DNA from: Methanomassiliicoccaceae archaeon COG_1
GTDB taxonomy: Archaea > Thermoplasmatota > Thermoplasmata > Methanomassiliicoccales > Methanomethylophilaceae
Length of the DNA: 64,000 bases
Assembly (NCBI GenBank): GCA_028561875.1
Contig: JAQQTI010000004.1
Span: 1 to 64,000, forward strand
Reading direction: 5' to 3'
The notes under the pieces were generated by a model, which saw nothing but the letters and a program-made list of their open reading frames with translations, searched no databases and had not been told where the DNA came from. Positions 9,288-18,321 of the stretch are shown piece by piece; position 1 is the stretch's first letter; each line of letters starts with the position of its first letter. The translations under genes and the position numbers were made by a program.

Positions 9288-10543
9288 TCCGACTCCTCCC
9301 CCCCGCCGCAGGTGTTCAGAAGCCAGATGAGGGGGTCCTCCACCCTGAACGGGGCGATCCCGCGGGGTATGGCCTCCCCCGATGGGCTGCTCCCGAGCGC
9401 CGACACGGCGAAATATTCGTGCTTACTGAACCGGTCCACCGCCTGGATGAAGCCCTCGGACACCGTCCGGCGGAGGTACTCCTCCACCTCGGCGCCGACC
9501 TCGTCGAAGTTTCTCTCGTCGTAGGTCCCCCGCCGCCTCATCACGCGCACCGACGATTCCGGGCCGAGAAGCACCTCTTCCTCCTCGTCGCCCTCCGGGT
9601 CCCTCATCAGGACGTCGGCCTTGGTGAGGACGACGGCCAGAGGCACGTCTATGCGGTCGCCGGGCCTCAGGCCCTTCCTGCTGCGCAGGATGTCGGCGAT
9701 GTATCCGAGGCGGTCCCCGACGTCGGGGGACGCGTCGGGCTTGTCCTCGACGTTGATCCTCGCGTTCACGTAGGGGATCTGCAGGGGGTCGACCAGGTAT
9801 ATGATGCCGGAAGCCGCCGCGACGAACGAGCCGATGTTCAGGGCGTCCACCCTCTCGACGGAATCGAGGTCCTCGCCAGCGGTGTCGAAGAACGCCAGGG
9901 TGCAGGAGCGCGGGGGTTTGCCCTTGTCTAGCCTGAGGTAGTATATCAGGGGGTCGCGCGCGGCCCGCTCGTCGTCGTACGGCGTCGCCGAGGGCAGCGT
10001 CCTCCCCTCCTCGAACAGCCTCTTGTAGTACTCGTTGCGGTACTTGACCGTCGTGCGGTCGGAGGCCGGCGTGAGGGTAGAGCCGAACTCCGCGGAGAAC
10101 GGGTTTCTCAGCTGGTCGATTAGGACGGCGACGTAGTGGCTCTTCCCCGCCCCTCTGGGGCCCAGCACCGTGAAGATGGTGTCGCTCCCCTCCTCGGCGC
10201 TGTGCGGTATCGGGTTGTGGCATACCGGGCATAGGCGTATGAAGGCCGCGCGACGACACACGTCGCACAGGCCGTCCTCCGAACGCCTTATGATGTGGCT
10301 TTTCGTGGTGACGGCATCCCTGCCGGCGGGGTCCCTGCCGAGGAATACGGAGTTCTCCACATCTATCTCCTCCCCCTCGTGGTATAAGGAGCGGTACCTC
10401 TTCGCCTTTTCCTTCCCGCAGTGCTCCAGGAACCTCTTGGCGCACAGCGGGTTGCCGCAGGCGTAATGGGCGTCGACGAGGTCGATTCTGCTGAAACAGA
10501 ACGGGCACAGGTATTCCGCGCCCGGCCGCCTCCCTCCTCCCGA
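9284..10543 (-). CDS. Zinc-ribbon P-loop GTPase of the DO-GTPase (double-GTPase) type
   Basis: The frame is readable from 10543. It begins with a Cys-rich module (YLCPFCFSRIDL, ACGNPLC), then a second one (CDVCRRA, LCPVCHNP), then a P-loop GTPase core with GPRGAGKSHY (Walker A), FFDTAGED (Walker B/switch II) and LTKADV (base specificity). This order fits the double-GTPase 2 proteins described next to vWA, Hsp70 and other proteins in bacterial conflict systems; the family assignment is by pattern. No ATG, GTG or TTG precedes the first zinc motif in this frame: TGA is at 10544-10546 and the first possible standard start is a GTG at 10360, which would remove the first zinc module. A frame break with the previous gene is likely. 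The stop is TGA, overlapping the GrpE-like start. Confidence 0.7.
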   Translation of the reverse strand, partial: SGGGRRPGAEYLCPFCFSRIDLVDAHYACGNPLCAKRFLEHCGKEKAKRYRSLYHEGEEIDVENSVFLGRDPAGRDAVTTKSHIIRRSEDGLCDVCRRAAFIRLCPVCHNPIPHSAEEGSDTIFTVLGPRGAGKSHYVAVLIDQLRNPFSAEFGSTLTPASDRTTVKYRNEYYKRLFEEGRTLPSATPYDDERAARDPLIYYLRLDKGKPPRSCTLAFFDTAGEDLDSVERVDALNIGSFVAAASGIIYLVDPLQIPYVNARINVEDKPDASPDVGDRLGYIADILRSRKGLRPGDRIDVPLAVVLTKADVLMRDPEGDEEEEVLLGPESSVRVMRRRGTYDERNFDEVGAEVEEYLRRTVSEGFIQAVDRFSKHEYFAVSALGSSPSGEAIPRGIAPFRVEDPLIWLLNTCGGGEESE

Positions 10544-13500
10544 TCACCCGCCCTCCCTCCGTACAGGGTGCACCAGGCTGTAGAGTTGTATTCCTCCTGT
10601 CGGGGAAGAACAGCCTCAGGTTTGGGAGCTTCATGCCGGCCATGGCGGCGTCGAAGGAGACGGCCGCCCTCCCGTCGGAAAGCTGAATGGGGCCGTCGGA
10701 ATCCCAGAGGACCTCGCCATCGCGCATCCTGAGGGGCACCCCTCCGGCCATGCCTACGAGCACGCATCTCGGGACGGAGGACGCCCCCCGGCATTCCAAG
10801 GATATCGACACGTGCGCTTCTCCGGTCTGTGCGTCCGACTCTTCGGCATCCACGGTGTACGATACGTTGTCCGTCCGTCCCGAGTAGATGTCCAGGGTCC
10901 TGCCGGCCGATTTGAGCTTCCTGCCCTCCACGTCGTACACGGCGCACACGGTGACCCTTTTCCTCCTCTCCCTCCCCAGAGGCACCCGTATCCTGCTGTT
11001 CGCGCGGTAGCCCTCGCGGCTCACCGCGATCCTTTCCGTCCCGGCCCCGTCGGCTTCCGCGGACGTCGTCGTGGCGGTGACCAACGCATACTCGGCGTCC
11101 TCCGGCCAGGTCATGGTTATGTCGCAGGCGTCCCCGGCGGGCCTCTTCTCCAGGTCGCTGAACGGGTGCAGGTTCACGATCATGACGTCCTTGCCCTTCA
11201 CGGCGACCGGTCCGACGGGGATCATCGGGTACACGTACTCCACGACGCCCCCGGGCAGTTCGAAGCGGCAGCCATTCTCGTAGCTGTCCAGGGGCTCTAT
11301 CCTGGTCATCATCCTCTCCAACTCCTCGACTGGCACGGTGGGGCCCGGCATCTTGGCCCTGACGGGGGAGCGGTAGAGGACTACGCCCTCCCTCGTCCCC
11401 CACCTGGCGGTGTACGTCCCGTCCGCCCTGTTCCACCCTATCTCGATATCGTCCACCGGGTCCGGGCGCCGGACGGTCCTTCCGGCGAACACGTTCCCGA
11501 GCGACCTCTCCGTCCTGCCTTCGACGTCGTATTCCGCGACGAACAGGTAGCGGAACGTCACGCCGCCCTCGAGGCCGCGGTCGACCGCGGTCCCGCTGCC
11601 GTCGTGTATGACCTCTATGTTGTCCGCCTCCCCCTCGGCTCCCCTCCACCCTCCATATGCGGACGCGGCTGCACCCGGGGAGGCGAAGGTCAGCCTGAGC
11701 CCGTCCTCGACGGGCTCGATGCGGACGTCGGAAACCTCGCGCAGGACCATCACCGGGCCGCACCGCGCGCTCTCGCGCGAAAGGGCGCCCCAGCGCCTGG
11801 AGTGCACGCTGTAGTAGTAGTCCGCGCCGGGGTCCAGCGCGCGGTCCACGTACACGCCGCCCGGCACCTCAGCGATGGGTTCCGATCTCTCTATGTCGGG
11901 CAGGCCCCCCCTCCCGCGGTAAACGCAGAAGGTCGTGCCGCGCCTGTCCTCCGGCGTCGCGAACCTCAGGGTGACCGCACCGTCGTGCACCTGTACCGTA
12001 GCGTCCGAGGGCCCGTCGGGGGGGTAATCCCTCAGCCCGGACACGACGTCCGGATGGTCCGGGCACAGCTCGGCGGCCCGCAGGTAGGCCTGCAGAGCCC
12101 CCTCGCCGCCGAGGGAGGCCGCCGTCTCGGCGAGCTTCCCCGCTTCTTCGCATTTGCCGCGCGCCTCGGCGTACATCAGCGACATCTGTTCGTCGCCGAG
12201 CAGGTTCGGCACGGTCTTGCTCCCCTCTTCCAGGAAGGCCTTGAGGGCGTAGAGGCGGTTCGCCTTGTACTTCTCCGAGGCCCTTCCGCGTATGCTCTCG
12301 ACGTCCTCGGCGAGTCCGTCGACCGCCTGCCTGATCCCCGGGAGGTCTTGGTAGGACGGGTACCTGCGGACGAGCTCCGAGAGCCCCTCCGAGGCCTGTT
12401 TCAGGTCGCCCTCGGCGACCGCTGCCCGGATCCCCTCGTCCAGCGATTTGGCGTCCCTGAGCCCGTCGGAGAGGCCGAAACCGCATCCGACGCAGGTCCG
12501 GCCGACCACGCTCTGGAAGGTGCCGCACTGCGGGCATCTGACGGTTATTTCGCCGCCGCACACCGGGCAGAACCTGCCCGATTTGTACGCCATTCCGCCG
12601 CACGATGGGCAGAGGGCCAGGCCGCTGTCCTTCTCCGAGAAGTTCGCGACGTACTTCTTCCGGCAGCAGTGGGCCTCGAGTATGGTCAGGCACATGCCGC
12701 CGTCGACGCGGTTCTTGTTGACGCAGTCGGCGAGGAGGCCGTCGAGGTACTCGCGCGTGAGGGGAAGGCTGTAGTCGCCGTCGACCGTGTCGAGGGCCGG
12801 ACCCATGGCATCCATGCATTCGCCGTACGCCGTGAGCAGGCCCAGCCGGTCATCGGGGGTGAGCACGAGCTTAAGGCTCCTGACGGCCTGTATGTACGCG
12901 TCCTGGTTGGGGATCTTCCCCGCTTTGACGGAATTCAGCCTGGTTTCCACGGCATCGAAGGCGATGCGGATCCGGTCGGGGTCGAACGGCCCGTCGAGGC
13001 GGTCTATGGATATCCTCAGCTCGGGCATCTGCGCGAGGGTGCTGAGGAGCTCGGCGGGCGTGCTCAGCCCGACGTCCGAGATCCTCTGATACGCCATGTC
13101 CACCTCGGGGGGCACGGGCTCGGGGATGTCCGCCGGCGCGATCCCGGAGGCCCTCAGGAGGTCGGCGCCGGTCACGTCCCCCCACTTCATCCTCTTCGCG
13201 ATCGTGTCCTCCTCGCCCGGGAAGAGGTAGATCCCCCCGTCGTGGAGGGTGACCGCGTTCTTCCTCAGCTTGGACGCCCTCGCCTTGAGGAGCTTGCGGC
13301 CCTCCTCGAATTCGTTGGCGCGCAGGACGGGGCTTTCCATGGTCGTGCGCATGTCCTGCACCATGTCCCCGTACGCGGAGAACTGGAATCTCCTCTTGAG
13401 GGCCTCCTGCGGGTCCTGCGCGCCCTTCTTCCACGCTTCCTCCTTCTTCTTTATCTTGGCCGCGATGTCCGCGGGCTTGTACCCGTCCTCGCTGAACGGG

Positions 13501-13544
13501 TTGAGGCCGATCAGGAAGCAATAGTTCTCTCTGCCCTGTGTCAT
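10482..13544 (-). CDS. Hsp70-associated protein with zinc ribbons, helical repeats and FN3-like domains
   Basis: About 1,000 residues. The ATG at 13544 lies 2 bases after the Hsp70-vWA stop. Order: an N-terminal module (YCFLIGLNPFSEDGYKP, then a charged KIKKKEEAWKK helix); a long helical part; tandem zinc ribbons near residues 308-350 (CPSCGG, CPVCGG, CPQCGT, CVGCGF); TPR-like helices; and several beta-sandwich, FN3-like segments to the end. I infer a scaffold or client-recognition subunit for the two Hsp70s. The end is uncertain. This frame stays open to a CGA at 10482, overlapping the GTPase frame. If one C is extra in the CCCC run at 10602-10605, the protein instead ends LYSLVHPVRREGG at the TGA 10544-10546. 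Confidence 0.65.
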
Positions 13545-13546
13545 GC

Positions 13547-15613
13547 TCAGCGCTCCAAAATTCCTCTGTTCCCGTGTTCGACCAGCCCGGCGGCCCCGCG
13601 CTCCCGGAGGCCGCTGCTCCGGCAGATCGTGCTCGCGATGGTGCTGAACGCCGCACCCAGGTTGTTCAGGGTGGTGAACAGGGCACCCTCTTCGACGGTG
13701 GCGATCTGCTTGAGGAAGGAGCGGTCCGCCCAGGAGAAGCCCACGGCTGCGATGTAGATCCTCTCGCTGCGGCATTCCATCGCTTCCTCGACCGCCTGGT
13801 CCCTGTTGCCCCATATCCCGTCCGTGAGGACCACTATCACCTTGGCGCCCCTCGCACCGCTGAGGAGCGAGCGGGCGGCATCGAGGGGGCTCGCATCCGT
13901 ACCTCTGCCAGCGTCCTTGACCCGGAGGTCGCCGATGGCGTCCCTGACCCTGTCCCAATCCCCGGTAAGGTTCTGATAGACCTTCACCCTGTCCCCGAAG
14001 CCGATCAGCGCCATCCGGGTGGACCCGTCGGCGAGCCTGGTGGCGAAGTCCGTCAGGGCGTCCCTGACCTCGTCCATGGATTCGCTCATCGACCGGGAGA
14101 GGTCGACGCACATCACGATGCTCTTCGAGACCGGCGCATGGAGGGCGTGCTCGGCGGGCGTCCCGTCCATCCACGACACGTCGCCGGGGGCGTCCTGGTG
14201 TTGGACGTCGAGCGGACTGCCGTTCTGGGCGGCCGTGACGTGCACCACCCCGCTATCGTCGTAGCTGTACCCGATGTCCACGATCAGCCCCGCTCCCCCG
14301 TTCTGGAATCCCGTGATCACGTCCTTCCCGAGGACCACGCAATCGAGGGGGACGGGGCTCTCGCCCTGCAGGGTGTACACCTCGACCCTGTCCGTGATGT
14401 TCCCCTCTTTGATGGCGAAGGGCTTCGTCACGGTGGCCGGCACCTTGGAATTCTTCTCGATCATTATCTCGTTGACGAACCTCGTCCCGTCGGGGCTGAC
14501 CGATAGAGCACCCAGGCTGTGGGCGGTGACGTCGGAGATGACGACGTCTCTGACGCGGGTGTCGCTCCCGCAGTAGAGCTCGGCGGCGATGGCGGCGCCC
14601 CTCGCCACGGCGAGGTCGGTGTCCGTGTGCGCGATGACCTCCCTGTTGAGCAGTTTCCCGAGGAATTCCGGGACCTGGGGCATTCTGGTGGAACCGCCGC
14701 AGAGCAGGACCTCCGAGATCTCTTCCGGGCGGATGTCGAGCTCGTCCAGAAGTTTTGCGATCACGTCCTTGGTGGCGCTGAGGAGGTGTTCCGTCCTCAT
14801 CTCGAACTCCTTGCGGGTGATCGTGTAACGGCCGGTGTTGCCGTTGAGTCTGATGCTGACCGCGGCCTCGTCCGACTTGGTCAGGACTTTCTTGTACTCC
14901 TCGCACGACACGATGAGCTCGCTCGTAGCGGTCGGATCGTCCCTCGGGTCCTCGCCGAACTCATCGGAGAACCTGCCGCACGCGCAGTCCATGAGGACCG
15001 CGTCCCAGTCCTTCCCTCCCAGTACGTGGTTCCCCGCCGTCCCCAGGACGTCAATGAGCCCTTCGCTCACCCTCACCACGGTGACGTCGAACGTCCCCCC
15101 GCCGAGGTCGTAGACGAGGATAGTCTTGTCGGCGGAGTGCCTGTAACCGTAGGCGATGGCGGCGGCGGTCGGCTCGTTGACGATCTTGGGCACCCTGATG
15201 CCGCATGCCTCCCCCGCGCGTATCGTCGATTTCCTCTGAAGGTCGTTGAAATAGGCCGGCACGGCGATCACCGCCTCATCTATCTTCTCCTTCGACGACT
15301 CTTCGGCCTCCTTTATGAGTTCCCTGAGTAGCAGCGTCGAGAGGTCTTCCGCGGAGTACGCGCGCCCGTACGCTTCGACACTGAACCCGGGGTCGCCCAT
15401 GCCGCGTTTGAAAGAAGCGGCGTTCACGCCCGCCCCTCCCGCCTGCATGTCCTTCGCGTCTTCGCCGATGAGTGTCTCGTTTTCGAGGAAGCATATGACC
15501 GATGGCGTGAGCTCTTTGCCGAACCTGTTCGGTATGATTACGGCTTTGGACGATTTCCTGTCGTATTTTGCTATAGCGGAATACGTCGTTCCGAGATCTA
15601 TTCCAACCCTCAT
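13547..15613 (-). CDS. Hsp70 ATPase fused to a C-terminal von Willebrand factor A domain
   Basis: 688 residues. Residues 1 to about 480 are an Hsp70: GIDLGTTYSAIAKY, VYDLGGGTFDVTVV, LLCGGSTRMPQV and a beta substrate-binding part. Residues about 495-660 are a vWA domain with a complete metal site: DLSRSMS near residue 503 (DxSxS), GRGTDAS (threonine) and VLTDGIWG (aspartate). The fusion joins ATP-driven folding to metal-dependent ligand binding and replaces the Hsp70 lid. First gene of the operon that continues with the zinc-ribbon scaffold, GTPase, GrpE-like protein and second Hsp70. The TATA box and CCAATATT repeats lie directly upstream. The stop is TGA. Confidence 0.88.
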   Translation of the reverse strand: MRVGIDLGTTYSAIAKYDRKSSKAVIIPNRFGKELTPSVICFLENETLIGEDAKDMQAGGAGVNAASFKRGMGDPGFSVEAYGRAYSAEDLSTLLLRELIKEAEESSKEKIDEAVIAVPAYFNDLQRKSTIRAGEACGIRVPKIVNEPTAAAIAYGYRHSADKTILVYDLGGGTFDVTVVRVSEGLIDVLGTAGNHVLGGKDWDAVLMDCACGRFSDEFGEDPRDDPTATSELIVSCEEYKKVLTKSDEAAVSIRLNGNTGRYTITRKEFEMRTEHLLSATKDVIAKLLDELDIRPEEISEVLLCGGSTRMPQVPEFLGKLLNREVIAHTDTDLAVARGAAIAAELYCGSDTRVRDVVISDVTAHSLGALSVSPDGTRFVNEIMIEKNSKVPATVTKPFAIKEGNITDRVEVYTLQGESPVPLDCVVLGKDVITGFQNGGAGLIVDIGYSYDDSGVVHVTAAQNGSPLDVQHQDAPGDVSWMDGTPAEHALHAPVSKSIVMCVDLSRSMSESMDEVRDALTDFATRLADGSTRMALIGFGDRVKVYQNLTGDWDRVRDAIGDLRVKDAGRGTDASPLDAARSLLSGARGAKVIVVLTDGIWGNRDQAVEEAMECRSERIYIAAVGFSWADRSFLKQIATVEEGALFTTLNNLGAAFSTIASTICRSSGLRERGAAGLVEHGNRGILER

Positions 15614-15620
15614 TCGGTAT

Positions 15621-15655
15621 CCAATATTGAATCGTGCGCACCAATATTAAATATG
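15621..15655 (-). promoter_or_regulatory. Operon promoter with CCAATATT direct repeats
   Basis: Upstream of the Hsp70-vWA ATG (15613), CCAATATT occurs at 15621-15628 and again at 15641-15648, exactly 20 bases apart. The second copy merges into the minus-strand TATA box (ATATTTAATATT). Two copies spaced by about two helical turns, one over the TATA box, suggest a dimeric or cooperative regulator of the five-gene chaperone/GTPase operon. Confidence 0.5.
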
Positions 15656-16260
15656 TCGGGACTCGGAAGCGGACCTCGCGACGGCCCTGTCGCGTTAATG
15701 GATGGTACATCCCCTCTTGCGCACCGAACCGATAGCCGTGCCCCGCCGCATGCTGACGTCCAGCGCCCTGAAAGCCCCATCGGGTCCCGGCGACGCCGTC
15801 CGGCCCATTTCCCGCCGGTGAATGGGCCCCCGCCCCTTCAGGGCGTCGTCGCACCTGGCACGCCCCCCCCGCCGGACCCCCTCTTTCGGACGCTTCGCGA
15901 GCGTCGGACGGCCCGCCGCGCCTCCGTACACCTCCAAGGAATTGCCGCGCAGTCAGGGGGATTCTGTTCCCAGGAGCACCGTCGAGAAGGCGAGCACGAT
16001 TCGCGGCACAGTAGCCTCAGAGCGGAGGGCCCCCCGTGATTCGATTTCTGCGAAGCCCTCGCACGCCCCTGTGCCGGCCTCTCGACGATGCGCGTCTTGC
16101 CGGCACGCCAGCGAAGGCGGGACGATCGGCGATCATGCTTCGGTCTTCCACCCGGAGGGCTCGGGATGGGGCACACGCGATGCCCCCCGCATCCCCGGGC
16201 GCCTGCCTTCGCTACGTGCCGGTCCCGGAACGTACGCAGGGTTCTCTTTCGGTACCCCTA
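15656..16260. other. Non-coding spacer
   Basis: About 600 bases of GC-rich sequence between two divergent transcription units. All open frames are proline/arginine-rich shadows without initiation signals. I see no tRNA, no known RNA fold and no repeat array. It may hold remnants of a lost gene. Confidence 0.4.
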
Positions 16261-16270
16261 AATGTAAGTG

Positions 16271-16307
16271 TTCCAATGCTGGCACAGTATTTATAGCAGT
16301 ATTGGAA
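16271..16307 (+). promoter_or_regulatory. Promoter with TTCCAAT/ATTGGAA inverted repeat around a TATA box
   Basis: TTCCAAT at 16271-16277 and ATTGGAA at 16301-16307 form a perfect 7-base inverted repeat flanking TATTTATA (16288-16295). It would drive the 16398-22717 transport cluster with a leader of about 75 bases. The CCAAT/ATTGG half-sites resemble those at 6.9 and 15.6 kb. Confidence 0.45.
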
Positions 16308-16397
16308 TAGAACTCCAATGCATCCAATTCTCGCAACGTTTTATTGTCGTACCGGATAGTACCCCTAGACAAATCACGCCCTCTGGAGGGTCTTTCT

Positions 16398-18321
16398 ATG
16401 AAGTGGGGATACTTTGCGATTCTGGCAGTCGCGGCCGTGGTCGCATCGGCGGCCGTGGTCGCCGTCTCCGACTGTTCGGATGCCGCGGACGACAGGGGCG
16501 TCTACGTGTACGTCGATGGGTCGCCGGTCGAGATCCGGGGGAGTGCCAGCCTCAAGGACGCGGTGCAGAGGGCCTTCGACCAGAAGGGGATCGGCGTGAT
16601 ACTGAGCGGGACGGGCGTCGCGGCCGTGGACGGCCAGGCCGCCCCGTCCGGCAAATCATGGACGATACAGCAGTGGTTGCCGCCTCGGGGCTGGAAGGTC
16701 GTCAACTTCATCAACGCCCCCGGCAACTTCGTGAAGGGGACGTCGTACGCGGTGCACCTCGCCGACCAGATCCCCGACGGGGGCTCCGTCACGTACAGCG
16801 CGCCCTCCTTCGAGCCGCGGGGCACGGCCTGGTTCTACATAAAGTTCCTCGAGGACATAGACGCCAACCCCCACGTCCGGAGGATCCCCACCGAGGACCA
16901 GAGGAGCGGGTTCTGGGTCAAGGGGGACGGCTCGATGGCCGCCTGGGCGTTCAAGGACGCCTGCGCCACCAACGGCTTCGAGCTCAACATGAGCGACGGC
17001 GTGAAGGGGGACATAGTCGACCCGGACTACATCGGGTGGCTGTTCTCGTTTCTCGGCCTCGGGGACGTGAACGTCGGGAAGGATGCGTGGAAGTACTGGT
17101 CCCAGTTCTACTGGGACGGCTCCAAGTGGATCTACGGGGAGACCCTCGGGCACTACGACCCCAACGTGACGGGGTACTTCGCCCTGTTAAGGCAGATAAC
17201 CCTGGGAAGCGGGGAGGAACCCGAGCCCACGAAGTACACCCGCCCTGACGTGACGCCCGCCGACGCGACCTCACGCCCTCGAGGTACGTCGTGACGTTCG
17301 TCGACGGGGACGGCAGGACGATCAAATCCGAGACGGTGAGGTCGGGGCATCGGCCACCCGCCGGAGACCGCCGCCAAATCTCCGGAGAACGGGGTGACGT
17401 TCACCTTCAAGGGCTGGGAGGGCGGGTACACCAACGTCCGTTCCGACGTCACCATACGCCCCATCTTCAAGGCCTCGGCGGGGATGAAGCCCACGGGCGT
17501 GAAGATCGTCAGTTCGGCGACCAAGATGAGCGTCGGCGACTCACATCTTCCTCGCCGAAACGTTGCCGATGGAGATCGAGGATTCCAAGTTCGAATGGTC
17601 TTCGGACGATCCCAGCGTCCTTTACTTCAAGGGGGGCGGCGTCGCCGTCGCCAAGGGGGAGGGCAACGCGAACGTCACGGTGTCGGCGGGCGGGTACGCC
17701 GCATCGGTCGCGGTCTCCGTCGAACTGACCAACGAGGCCAAGGCGTCGAACGCTTACACCAGCGCGGAGGAGATCAAGGGGCTGATCGACAACGGGTTCA
17801 TCGACAGCACGGGGACGCTGGGGATCACCGTACCGTCATCGGCGCTCATCATCGCCAACACGGTCAACATCGAGATGAAGCGGCTCTCGGTTATCAGGGA
17901 CCTTAACGACGCGGAAAGGGTCGTGGCGGGCTCGAACAAGGTCTACAGCATAGAGGTCAAGGTCAACAACGTCCTGTTCGACCAATGGTCCAGCAGGCCC
18001 TTCAAGATCACCCTGCCTTACGACGGCGAATTCGGCTCCGACGTGGCGGTGTTCTATCTCGACCAGTCGAAGGTCGAGAGGTTCCCGTGCACCTGGGACC
18101 GCGAGGGGGGGAAAGTGACGTTCGAGACGCACCACCTGTCGAAGTACTTCATCGGCGAATCGGCCGACGGCGGCGGGGAGGGGGGAGGCGGCTCCGGCAA
18201 CGGCACCGCGGTCTACATCGCCGTCGCCGTAATGGCCGTCGCCGCGGTTGCGATCGGCCTCATGCTCGTCCGCAGGGCCCATTCGGAAGACGAGAGATTA
18301 GATGGAAGCGATAAGGATTAA
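16398..18321 (+). pseudogene. Broken or frameshifted surface protein (beta-grasp-like, InlB, Big_2, C-terminal anchor)
   Basis: The start is firm: GGAGGG at 16386 and ATG at 16398 begin a signal peptide (MKWGYFAILAVAAVV). The first 294 residues, including a DUF4430-like beta-grasp region, run in one frame to about 17,275, where that frame meets a CGA (17280) and a TGA (17292). Coding sense continues in three further pieces: RYVVTFVDGDGR (frame changes near 17,280), an InlB-like repeat through GWEGGYTNVRS (changes near 17,350, in GGGG), and a Big_2 domain plus anchor (changes near 17,541) ending in a TM segment and RRAHSEDER at a TAA. Three single-base indels would restore one protein of about 640 residues. 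Decay or assembly error is possible. It overlaps the next gene by 20 bases and is its operon leader. Confidence 0.6.

Noticed and set aside
9423-14174. A 1,583-residue minus-strand open frame across several genes
   Set aside because: It joins the real zinc-ribbon protein to out-of-frame translations of the Hsp70-vWA and GTPase genes. Only the middle part has domain structure.
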